DNA from: Amphritea sp.
Lineage (GTDB): Bacteria > Pseudomonadota > Gammaproteobacteria > Pseudomonadales > Nitrincolaceae
Direction of reading: 5' to 3'
Assembly (NCBI GenBank): GCA_024679635.1
Contig: JAIBDA010000096.1
Span: 1 to 5,192, forward strand
Length of the DNA stretch: 5,192 nt
The stretch's first letter is position 1, and every line of letters starts with the position of its first letter. A model generated the notes under the pieces. That model saw nothing but the letters and a program-made list of their open reading frames with translations, ran no database searches and had not been told where the DNA came from. Below are positions 1 through 5,098 of the stretch, piece by piece. Both the position numbers and the translations under genes were made by a program.

Positions 1-30
1 CCCCGATCATTAGTTTGGTCGGGGCTTTTT
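1..30 (+). terminator. Rho-independent terminator of a gene upstream of the window
   Basis: Positions 1-8 (CCCCGATC) pair with 17-24 (GGTCGGGG) in an 8-bp GC-rich stem with one G-T wobble. The 8-nt loop spans 9-16. One C and a run of five T follow at 26-30. The T-run is on the plus-strand 3' side only, so it ends transcription coming from the left, from a gene outside the window. The stem may extend further left than the window shows. Confidence 0.85.
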
Positions 31-55
31 CGTGTCTGGGGTTTGGAAAACAAAG

Positions 56-119
56 AGTAGCGAGAACGCGACTGCGTCGCTTGCTCGGACGGCGCTACGC
101 GCCTGTCGTGGCTCGAAAA
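56..119. repeat. Structured tandem repeat, copy 1
   Basis: This is the first of two 64-bp direct repeats with a 74-bp period; 59 of 64 positions agree with copy 2. It holds two compact perfect hairpins: GCGAC-TGC-GTCGC at 68-80 and GGCGC-TAC-GCGCC at 91-103. They are joined by TTGCTCGGAC. The unit ends in GGCTCGAAAA. The repeats are read through by a short open frame that has no protein-like composition, so I treat the segment as non-coding. The family is not one I can name. Confidence 0.85.
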
Positions 120-129
120 AGCATAGGGC

Positions 130-193
130 AGTAGCTAGAACGCGACTACGTCGCTTGCTCGGACGGTGCTGCGCACCTGTCGTGGCTCGAAAA
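130..193. repeat. Structured tandem repeat, copy 2
   Basis: This is the second unit, offset 74 bp from copy 1 and separated from it by a 10-bp spacer (120-129). Its hairpins are GCGAC-TAC-GTCGC at 142-154 and GGTGC-TGC-GCACC at 165-177. Of the five differences from copy 1, two are in hairpin loops. Two form a paired change in the second stem (C93-G101 becomes T167-A175) that keeps base pairing. One (62/136) is outside the hairpins. This pattern suggests that folding of the DNA or RNA matters more than the primary sequence. Confidence 0.85.
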
Positions 194-291
194 GACGTAA
201 GAGCAAAAGCTTTTAAGAGCCGTTGTTCGTAGATCGACCGTCACAAAAGGCGTGACTTGCGCGTTGCTCGGTAAGAGCTTGCTCTATATGG

Positions 292-315
292 GTAGGAGCG
301 GCTTCCAGCCGCGAA
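292..315 (+). repeat. REP element, left copy
   Basis: This copy starts with the GTAGGAG head followed by the hairpin GCGGCT-TCC-AGCCGC (298-312) and a GAA tail. A GTAG/GGAG head next to a short imperfect palindrome is the known hallmark of the REP sequences of Pseudomonas and Stenotrophomonas, which are recognised by REP-associated tyrosine transposases (RAYT). It agrees at 21 of 24 positions with the reverse complement of the right copy. Confidence 0.8.
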
Positions 316-334
316 GAGTGTTAGGTAGTTTTTG

Positions 335-358
335 TTCGCAGCTGGAAGCTACTCCTAC
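335..358 (-). repeat. REP element, right copy (inverted)
   Basis: Read on the minus strand it begins GTAGGAGTAGCTTCCAGC and ends TGCGAA. It differs from the left REP at three positions. The hairpin is kept as GTAGCT-TCC-AGCTGC with one T-G wobble: the C-G and G-C pairs of the left copy have become T-G and A-T. The two REPs are 19 bp apart and point toward each other, the usual arrangement of an inverted REP pair. Confidence 0.8.
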
Positions 359-425
359 AATAAAAATTATTGTGTTGGTTGGCCATTCTGAGCAACGAGC
401 AAGTGGCGAAGCCACGGCCCTTTAT

Positions 426-439
426 GTGACCCTCGTCAC
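426..439. repeat. Short perfect hairpin GTGAC-CCTC-GTCAC
   Basis: A 5-bp perfect stem with a 4-nt loop lies just outside the right arm of the composite inverted repeat. Its stem is the same GTGAC/GTCAC pair that forms the left outer hairpin at 240-256, so it may be a further decayed part of the same element. It has no T-run and does not look like a terminator. Between this and the promoter at 468 I see nothing else. Confidence 0.45.
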
Positions 440-467
440 CATTAACTTGAACGGCTTGTTGTTTGGC

Positions 468-496
468 TTGCTAGCAGGCGAAATTATTTATATATT
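468..496 (+). promoter_or_regulatory. Candidate sigma70 promoter for sdhE-cptA
   Basis: A -35 TTGCTA at 468-473 and a -10 TATATT at 491-496 are separated by 17 bp. They match 4 of 6 and 5 of 6 consensus positions. Transcription would begin near 503, giving a leader of about 60 nt before sdhE. It lies immediately after the repeat field, in the AT-rich part of the intergenic region. The call is by eye only. Confidence 0.4.
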
Positions 497-563
497 GCCT
501 ATCTTGTTTCAGGCGTGCAGTGATTGTCGCGATAACTGAATCTAAATTATAAGCAGGTAGATA

Positions 564-824
564 ATGTATACCGAAGAAGATGTTCGTCGTTTACGCTGGC
601 AGAGCCGAAGAGGCATGTTGGAGCTGGATGTATTGTTTGTACCTTTTGTTGAAGAGGCTTTTTCAGGGCTTGCTTTGGAAGATCAGGATCGGTACGTCAA
701 GTTACTGACATGCGAGGATGTTGATCTGTTTGTTTGGCTGATGGAGAGAGAAGAGCCAGAAGACCCTGATATGAAGCGTATCGTTCGGATCATACTGGAC
801 CGTGTTCAGCCCGCTACAAGTTGA
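564..824 (+). CDS. sdhE: FAD assembly factor SdhE (succinate dehydrogenase flavinylation, Sdh5/YgfY family)
   Basis: SdhE is a small cytoplasmic protein that promotes covalent attachment of FAD to the flavoprotein subunits of succinate dehydrogenase and fumarate reductase. The 86-aa product has the family signature RRGMLELD near residues 15-22, including the RGxxE motif (R16, G17, E20) that contacts the flavoprotein. It also has the conserved C-terminal pattern LLTCEDVDLFVWLM (47-60) and an acidic stretch. Length agrees with the E. coli protein (88 aa). The ATG at 564 gives the normal N-terminus; a modest AGG at 555-557 serves as ribosome binding site. The gene overlaps cptA by 23 bp, so the two are almost certainly cotranscribed and translationally coupled, as in many gammaproteobacteria. 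Nothing unusual is seen. Confidence 0.93.
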   Translation: MYTEEDVRRLRWQSRRGMLELDVLFVPFVEEAFSGLALEDQDRYVKLLTCEDVDLFVWLMEREEPEDPDMKRIVRIILDRVQPATS

Positions 825-1254
825 GATTCGCGCCTCTGTCTATGGCAGGGCCAGTATAGTAACGCTGGCTTTTTTATCGCTGCTCTCGGTTTGGGCAGCG
901 GACTTAGTACTAATATATAAATTGCTGCTTTCGCTGGCCTGTCTTGGTTATAGCTGTTTCTGCTGGTCTCGTTTGATCTGGTTAAATACCCGTTATTCGG
1001 TTACCGGTTTACGCTGGCTCGTCGAACGAAAAGGGATTGCAGTCTGTCTTAATAAAGGCGTCTGGGTTCATGTTGATCGGATTGAACAGAAGCTTGTTTT
1101 CCCCTTTTTAATCGGTCTTAAACTGAGGCTGTGCACCGAAGGCCGCACTGTCACCGTACTTGTCTGGCGTGATAGTGTGGATGAGGATTGCTTTCGTAAG
1201 CTTCGTGTTTTATGTCGTTTTGCACCGCCGCCGGTTAGCGCCACTCATAGTTGA
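802..1254 (+). CDS. cptA: CptA/YgfX family inner-membrane protein
   Basis: This 150-aa protein belongs to the YgfX (CptA) family encoded next to sdhE. E. coli YgfX has been described both as a toxin affecting FtsZ/MreB, with SdhE/CptB as the antitoxin, and as a membrane partner of SdhE; its real role is unsettled. Two hydrophobic segments (about 17-34 and 38-56) form a membrane hairpin, followed by a cytoplasmic domain. The C-terminal motif [20 protein letters not shown] (121-140) resembles the family pattern of an aspartate-serine pair followed by a basic arginine helix. The start is GTG at 802, the only reasonable start in the frame, because an in-frame stop lies at 772. No good Shine-Dalgarno is visible, which fits translational coupling to sdhE. 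The 3' end overlaps the 3' end of nadB on the other strand. Confidence 0.82.
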   Translation: MFSPLQVEIRASVYGRASIVTLAFLSLLSVWAADLVLIYKLLLSLACLGYSCFCWSRLIWLNTRYSVTGLRWLVERKGIAVCLNKGVWVHVDRIEQKLVFPFLIGLKLRLCTEGRTVTVLVWRDSVDEDCFRKLRVLCRFAPPPVSATHS

Positions 1255-2830
1255 CCGGTGTGAGTATAGTGTCACGGGCTTCAATATTGCTGTCGGGATA
1301 ATCAAGTGTGTAATGTAATCCCCGGCTTTCTTTTCGCAGCATAGCTGAGCGAATAATCAGGTCGGCAACTACGGCTAGATTCCTCAGTTCCAGAAGGTCA
1401 CTGCTAACTTTATAGTTGCTGTAATACTCACTAATTTCCTGCTGCAAAAGGTCTACTCTGTGTTTGGCGCGTTGTAGTCGCTTATCGGTCCTTACTATTC
1501 CAACGTAATCCCACATGAAGCGACGAAGCTCATCCCAGTTGTGGGCGATGATGACGTCTTCATCAGAATCTGTGACCTGGCTTTCATCCCAGAAGGGAAT
1601 TTCCGGTAGCTCTCCTAGAGGCTGGTTGTGTGCCGTTATATGGCGAGCTGCAGATGAGGCGTAGACGATGCATTCGAGTAATGAGTTGCTGGCAAGCCGG
1701 TTGGCACCGTGGAGTCCTGTAAATGCTGTCTCGCCGATAGCATACAGACCTTCAACATCGGTCATACCATGCTGGTTGGTCATGATGCCGCCGCAGGTGT
1801 AGTGAGCAGCGGGGACTACTGGAATAGGCTCTTTAGTGATATCAATACCGTATTCCAGGCAGCGTTCATAGATAGTTGGAAAGTGTTGTTTTACAAATTC
1901 TACTGGTTTATGAGATATGTCCAGAAACAGGCAGTCGTGGCCCAGTCGTTTCATTTCATGATCTATTGCTCTGGCAACGATGTCACGGGGAGCTAATTCG
2001 CCGCGCTTATCAAATTTATCCATAAATCGGTTGCCGTCCGGCAGTAGTAGTTTTCCACCTTCTCCACGTACAGCTTCAGAGATGAGGAAAGACTTTGCCT
2101 GGGGATGATACAAACAGGTGGGATGAAACTGATTGAATTCAAGATTGCCGACTCTGCACCCGGCACGCCAGGCCATCGCGATGCCATCTCCGGAAGCGCC
2201 GTCTGGATTGCTGGTATAGAGATAAGCTTTACTGACTCCGCCTGTCGCTAAGACAGTCGAACCTGCTTTGAATACATCTACATGGCCGCTGCAGTTATCC
2301 AATACATAGGCGCCAATACAGCTGTTGTTTGGCAGGTTAAGTTTATGCCGGGTAATAAGGTCGACAGCAAGATGATCTTCAAAAAGGTCAATATTGGTTC
2401 GGGTACGAGCCTGTTCTATTAATGTTTGTTGAATGGCTTGGCCGGTAGCATCGGCTGAATGAATAATACGGCGATGGCTGTGTCCACCCTCTTTTGTTAG
2501 GTGATATTCATCGCCTTCCCGCGTAAAAGGTACTCCCTGCTGAATTAGCCAGTCGATGCTCTCTTTGCCATGCTCTATGGTAAAGGCGACAGCGTCCATT
2601 CGGCTTAGGTTTGCCCCTGCGCTGATAGTGTCTTGTATGTGCGCTTTGGTGCTATCTGTGCCGTCAATGACCGCAGCGACACCACCTTGTGCCTGGTAGG
2701 TCGAGCCACTTGTCAGGCTGGCTTTACTGAGTACTGCAATCTTGTAGGTCTCGGGTAGCTGTAAAGCCAGGCCAAGGCCGGACGCGCCACTGCCAATGAT
2801 TAGTACATCATATTCAAACTTTTTGCTCAT
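1235..2830 (-). CDS. nadB: L-aspartate oxidase NadB
   Basis: NadB oxidises L-aspartate to iminoaspartate, the first step of de novo NAD synthesis, and passes it to quinolinate synthase NadA. It is a cytoplasmic FAD enzyme that can use oxygen or fumarate as acceptor. The 531-aa product is of usual length. The FAD-binding GSGASG lies at 13-18 and [10 protein letters not shown] at 41-50. The active-site region includes E114 ([11 protein letters not shown]), H236 (FNQFHPT), R282 ([10 protein letters not shown]), H343 (AAHYTCGG) and R378 (GANRLASN), corresponding to E. coli E121, H244, R290, H351 and R386 by motif alignment. The C-terminal helical domain from about 425 is complete. The ATG at 2830 follows a GAGAG-type ribosome binding site (complement of 2838-2843). 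It is divergent from rpoE, a conserved arrangement, and overlaps cptA tail to tail by 20 bp. Confidence 0.97.
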   Translation of the reverse strand: MSKKFEYDVLIIGSGASGLGLALQLPETYKIAVLSKASLTSGSTYQAQGGVAAVIDGTDSTKAHIQDTISAGANLSRMDAVAFTIEHGKESIDWLIQQGVPFTREGDEYHLTKEGGHSHRRIIHSADATGQAIQQTLIEQARTRTNIDLFEDHLAVDLITRHKLNLPNNSCIGAYVLDNCSGHVDVFKAGSTVLATGGVSKAYLYTSNPDGASGDGIAMAWRAGCRVGNLEFNQFHPTCLYHPQAKSFLISEAVRGEGGKLLLPDGNRFMDKFDKRGELAPRDIVARAIDHEMKRLGHDCLFLDISHKPVEFVKQHFPTIYERCLEYGIDITKEPIPVVPAAHYTCGGIMTNQHGMTDVEGLYAIGETAFTGLHGANRLASNSLLECIVYASSAARHITAHNQPLGELPEIPFWDESQVTDSDEDVIIAHNWDELRRFMWDYVGIVRTDKRLQRAKHRVDLLQQEISEYYSNYKVSSDLLELRNLAVVADLIIRSAMLRKESRGLHYTLDYPDSNIEARDTILTPVNYEWR

Positions 2831-2861
2831 TAGCGGACTCTCTATTAACTACAACCTAGGC

Positions 2862-2896
2862 GGCAATTATTGCCTGAACTGGCGCCATGAGCCAGT
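2862..2896. promoter_or_regulatory. Two dyads upstream of nadB, possible operator
   Basis: A perfect 13-bp palindrome, GGCAAT-T-ATTGCC, lies at 2862-2874. A second inverted repeat, ACTGGC and GCCAGT with a 7-nt gap, lies at 2878-2896. Both are within 70 bp of the nadB start, where a repressor site or a 5' leader structure would be expected. I do not recognise them as a known NAD regulator site, and I found no convincing nadB promoter boxes. Confidence 0.3.
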
Positions 2897-2932
2897 CTGT
2901 ATGGTCAAATAGTTATTTTTTTTTGTTGTAAG

Positions 2933-2960
2933 GGAACTTACTTAAAGTAAAGCGCTCATA
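2933..2960 (+). promoter_or_regulatory. Sigma-E (RpoE/AlgU) promoter driving rpoE
   Basis: GGAACTT at 2933-2939 is a perfect -35 for sigma-E, and TCATA at 2956-2960 fits the TCNNA -10. The 16-bp spacing is exactly the usual one. A run of nine T (2916-2924) just upstream could act as an UP-like element. Transcription would start near 2967, leaving a leader of about 115 nt before rpoE. Autoregulation of rpoE/algU from such a promoter is established in E. coli and Pseudomonas. Confidence 0.82.
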
Positions 2961-2992
2961 GGTTATAACTTAATACCTGTATTGAAATGGGG

Positions 2993-3022
2993 TTGCATAG
3001 AGCAAGGGGTGGCATTCATACT
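2993..3022 (+). promoter_or_regulatory. Weak candidate sigma70 promoter for rpoE
   Basis: TTGCAT (2993-2998) and CATACT (3017-3022) are 18 bp apart and resemble -35 and -10 boxes. A housekeeping promoter downstream of the sigma-E promoter would give basal rpoE expression, as is known for multi-promoter rpoE/algU regions. Matches are modest, so this is a suggestion only. Confidence 0.25.
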
Positions 3023-3083
3023 TCCTTGAGACTGTTTTTCGGTCATGTAAGTTAGGGGTTGTTCATACATATTAAGGAATAGA

Positions 3084-3668
3084 ATGTCCGACGAAAGCCA
3101 AGCATCGATAGACCAGAAGCTGGTAAAACGTGTTCAGGAAGGTGATAAAACTGCTTTTGACCTGTTGGTGAAAAAATATCAGCACAAGATTATTGGGCTG
3201 ATTGGTCGTTATGTTTATGACCACCATGAGGCGATGGATGTTTCTCAGGAAGCGTTTATTAAAGCGTATCGTGCGCTACCCAATTTCCGTGGTGACAGTG
3301 CTTTTTACACATGGTTGTATCGAATCGCTATTAATACAGCGAAGAATCATCTGGTTGCCAAAAGCCGCAGGCCGCCCGATATGGATATTGATGTAGATGA
3401 TGCGCATCACTTAGAAGGTGATAGGGGTTTGAAAGATATAGAAACCCCTGAAAATAGTTTATACCGGGATGAGCTGGCCAGGGTCGTGAGAAATGCCATG
3501 GATAAGCTACCTGAAGATCTACGGGCAGCAATCTCTCTACGTGAGTTTGAGGGGCTGAGCTACGAAGATATTGCACAGATTATGGATTGCCCTGTCGGTA
3601 CAGTGCGTTCGCGTATATTTAGGGCACGGGAAGCGATCGATAAAGAGATTGCTCCTTTGTTAGGTTAA
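3084..3668 (+). CDS. rpoE: Extracytoplasmic stress sigma factor RpoE (AlgU/AlgT)
   Basis: This is the ECF sigma factor that directs RNA polymerase to envelope-stress genes (outer-membrane assembly, periplasmic proteases; alginate genes in Pseudomonas). At 194 aa it is full length (E. coli 191, P. aeruginosa 193). Region 2 spans about 25-92, with DVSQEAFIKAYRAL (52-65) and the -10-recognising FYTWLYRIAINTAKN (74-88). Region 4 spans about 134-185, with the helix-turn-helix LSYEDIAQIMDCPVGTVRSR (158-177). These are nearly identical to E. coli RpoE. The ATG at 3084 is preceded by AAGGA at 3074-3078. The promoter at 2933-2960 has the sequence this sigma factor itself would recognise, implying positive autoregulation. 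The anti-sigma gene follows after 115 bp, a rather wide gap compared with the tight spacing usual in this operon. Confidence 0.97.
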   Translation: MSDESQASIDQKLVKRVQEGDKTAFDLLVKKYQHKIIGLIGRYVYDHHEAMDVSQEAFIKAYRALPNFRGDSAFYTWLYRIAINTAKNHLVAKSRRPPDMDIDVDDAHHLEGDRGLKDIETPENSLYRDELARVVRNAMDKLPEDLRAAISLREFEGLSYEDIAQIMDCPVGTVRSRIFRAREAIDKEIAPLLG

Positions 3669-3686
3669 ATAGCTGAATTTGATGTT

Positions 3687-3713
3687 GAACTAGATTGTCG
3701 AATTCAACTCATA
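3687..3713 (+). promoter_or_regulatory. Possible second sigma-E-type promoter before rseA
   Basis: GAACTA at 3687-3692 is one base away from the GAACTT core. It is followed after exactly 16 bp by TCATA (3709-3713), the same -10 sequence and spacing as the strong promoter at 2933-2960. It would start transcription near 3720, about 65 nt before the rseA start. The T at the last core position and the missing leading G make it weaker. The same stretch holds a small inverted repeat (GTTGAA/TTCAAC, 3684-3708). Confidence 0.38.
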
Positions 3714-3783
3714 GAATAAAGAGCTGAGCGGGTAATTGTCCGGCGGCTTAATAAAAAATACTTAATCCGTTAGGAGTTGGCTA

Positions 3784-4626
3784 ATGAGCGAACAACCCAG
3801 AGAAGCTCTTTCTGCATTGATGGATAATGAAGTTGGTGACTTTGAGTTACGTAGTCTTCTGAAACAGAGTGCTGATAACAATGAGCTGTCAGGGCAGTGG
3901 CAACGTTATCATGTTGCCAGTTCAGTGCTGAAACAAGAGCAGCTTGCTGCAGGCGATATTAGTGCTTCTGTTATGGCGGCGCTTAAAGATGAGCCTGTGC
4001 TTAATACAGCTTCTTCTGAGGATGTGGTTAAGGAAAAGTCATCAAGTATGAGTTTTTGGAAGCCTCTCGCCAGTATGGCCGTAGCTGCATCAGTAACAGC
4101 GGTTGTGATACTGGGCGGGCAGAATTTCGGTGTAGGTCAGCCTGTTGCGACTCCTGATCTTGCACAGGCTCCGGCCCCTGTGAAAACGCTTTCTCAGCCT
4201 GGTTTTACCGTTCCCCGGGGTTTTATGCAGGCGCAGTTTGGCGCTCCGCGTATTACTCAGCAGGCCGATAATAACCAAAATATTATTCGATTGAACTCAG
4301 GTCTTAATAGCTATATCAAACAGCATCATATTTTGAGTGATGGTGTTTTAGTCAGTTCTAGTCCTGATTGGTTACCTGAGGGCTTTACTCCGATTAAGAA
4401 TGCGCTTGCTCCGGGAGCTGAGCTGACGGTGTTCAGTAACGGTGAGCACTCCTTTACTTTAAGTATTGAGCGAACAGGCAATGCCTCGGTACCGGAGGGC
4501 GCTACTCAGATCGGCAATATGGTTGCTGTTGGTAAAAAAATGGATCAGTTTTTTGTTACTGTCGTAGGTGATGTGCCACTTATGGTTGCGGATCGGGTAG
4601 CAAATTCTGTCAGAAGAATTCAATAA
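3784..4626 (+). CDS. rseA: Anti-sigma-E factor RseA/MucA fused to an RseB/MucB C-terminal domain
   Basis: This inner-membrane anti-sigma factor sequesters RpoE and is destroyed by DegS and RseP under envelope stress. The 280-aa product is longer than E. coli RseA (216) or P. aeruginosa MucA (194). Residues 7-71 form the sigma-binding domain (LSALMDNEVGDFELRSLL at 9-26; WQRYHVASSVL at 39-49). Residues 95-112 are the single membrane segment. Residues 113-190 form a MucA-like periplasmic region, including FGAPRITQ and the helix RLNSGLNSYIKQH. Residues 194-280 are not RseA-like but match the C-terminal domain of RseB/MucB: WLPEGF (196-201), a VFSNGEHSFTLSIER strand pair (216-230), GAT and VTVVGDVP (258-265), then VADRVANSVR. 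The reading frame is unbroken, and no room exists for the RseB N-terminal domain. The ATG at 3784 has AGGAG at 3772-3776. It is followed 3 bp after its stop by rseC, with no separate rseB. Confidence 0.9.
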   Translation: MSEQPREALSALMDNEVGDFELRSLLKQSADNNELSGQWQRYHVASSVLKQEQLAAGDISASVMAALKDEPVLNTASSEDVVKEKSSSMSFWKPLASMAVAASVTAVVILGGQNFGVGQPVATPDLAQAPAPVKTLSQPGFTVPRGFMQAQFGAPRITQQADNNQNIIRLNSGLNSYIKQHHILSDGVLVSSSPDWLPEGFTPIKNALAPGAELTVFSNGEHSFTLSIERTGNASVPEGATQIGNMVAVGKKMDQFFVTVVGDVPLMVADRVANSVRRIQ

Positions 4627-4629
4627 TTT

Positions 4630-5064
4630 ATGATTGAAGAAAATGGGCGTGTCGTTCGAGTTGAATCAGATTTTGTCTGGGTTGAAACGATAAAGCAGAG
4701 CGCCTGTTCAAGTTGTAGTGCGCAAAAAGGTTGCGGCCAAAGTCTGTTAGCTAAAATCGGTGATGGAAAGCGGATGGAGATTCAGGTCGATAATCCACAT
4801 CATATCGCTGCGCTTGTAAATGATCAGGTTACTCTAGGTGTAGGTGAACGATCTTTTTTGACCGCATCTTTCCTGGTTTATCTGTTACCTCTGATTGTGA
4901 TGTTTATTGTGGCTGTATCAGTACAGTTGTCTGGCTTTACCGAGCCTACGGTTATATTGAGTGCGTTAGTTGGGTTGGCGGGTGGTTTTCTGTTAACTCA
5001 TTATATCTCCAGCCGCATCAGCCGGAACTGCAGCTACCGACCGGTACTGCTTCGTAAAATCTGA
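4630..5064 (+). CDS. rseC: RseC/MucC family inner-membrane protein
   Basis: RseC proteins are inner-membrane proteins of the rpoE operon. E. coli RseC has been linked to modulating sigma-E and to reducing SoxR together with the Rsx complex. The 144-aa product has an N-terminal soluble domain with the typical cysteine cluster C26-x2-C29-x5-C35 followed by G36. Two membrane segments follow (about 78-100 and 108-127), then a short basic tail. One more cysteine (C134) lies in the tail. Length is close to E. coli RseC (159) and P. aeruginosa MucC (151). The ATG lies 3 bp after the rseA stop. No good Shine-Dalgarno is visible (AGAAGA at 4612-4617 is far), so translation is probably coupled to rseA. 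The position directly after the fused rseA is where rseB would normally come first. Confidence 0.92.
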   Translation: MIEENGRVVRVESDFVWVETIKQSACSSCSAQKGCGQSLLAKIGDGKRMEIQVDNPHHIAALVNDQVTLGVGERSFLTASFLVYLLPLIVMFIVAVSVQLSGFTEPTVILSALVGLAGGFLLTHYISSRISRNCSYRPVLLRKI

Positions 5065-5098
5065 TTTATATTTAATAGTTGAATACAGGATAAAAGAT

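Larger units (their letters stand above)
240..415. repeat. Large composite inverted repeat (BIME-like) containing two REPs
   Basis: Two arms face each other about a centre near position 327. From the outside inward, each arm has a 5-bp hairpin (GTCAC/GTGAC at 240-256; GTGGC-GAA-GCCAC at 403-415). Next is the motif ACTTGCNCGTTGCTC (255-269 on plus; reverse complement at 390-404 on minus). Then come a variable AT- or dyad-containing stretch and a GTAGGAG-headed REP. The small dyads AGAGC-TT-GCTCT (274-285) and CAATAA-AAA-TTATTG (358-372) occupy the variable part of the two arms. The organisation resembles bacterial interspersed mosaic elements. No transposase gene is present in the window, so any mobilising RAYT protein would have to act in trans. 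Confidence 0.75.

Noticed and set aside
56..193. CRISPR-like repeat-spacer array
   Set aside because: Only two units are present, the repeat is 64 bp and the spacer 10 bp, and no cas genes are nearby. The proportions do not fit a CRISPR.
32..232. Open frame of 66 codons across the tandem repeats
   Set aside because: It has a GTG start, no ribosome binding site and a composition dictated by the repeats (Arg/Ala/Cys rich). The same peptide segment is encoded twice only because the DNA repeats.
252..539. Open frame of 95 codons across the REP pair up to the sdhE leader
   Set aside because: It runs through the inverted repeat and the putative sdhE promoter, lacks a ribosome binding site and resembles no family I know. 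A hydrophobic stretch arises from T-rich non-coding DNA.
1709..1996. Plus-strand open frame inside nadB
   Set aside because: It lies antisense to a well-conserved nadB coding region and has no recognisable protein features.
1993..2187. Second minus-strand frame within nadB
   Set aside because: It is an out-of-frame shadow of the real gene. The conserved NadB motifs are all in the main frame.
3331..3576. Antisense and alternate-frame openings in rpoE (also 3202-3396)
   Set aside because: They overlap highly conserved sigma region 2 to region 4 coding sequence and look like frame shadows.
3684..3708. Inverted repeat GTTGAA/TTCAAC as an intrinsic terminator after rpoE
   Set aside because: The stem is AT-rich and only 6 bp with a 13-nt loop, and no T-run follows.
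4090..4278. Minus-strand open frame within rseA
   Set aside because: It is antisense to the membrane and periplasmic part of rseA, with no start signal or family resemblance.
3784..4626. Frameshift or sequencing error joining rseA and rseB
   Set aside because: A single-base error could remove a stop, but it could not also delete the roughly 200-codon RseB N-terminal region. The frame reads cleanly throughout, so a real in-frame fusion is more likely, though an assembly deletion cannot be excluded from sequence alone.
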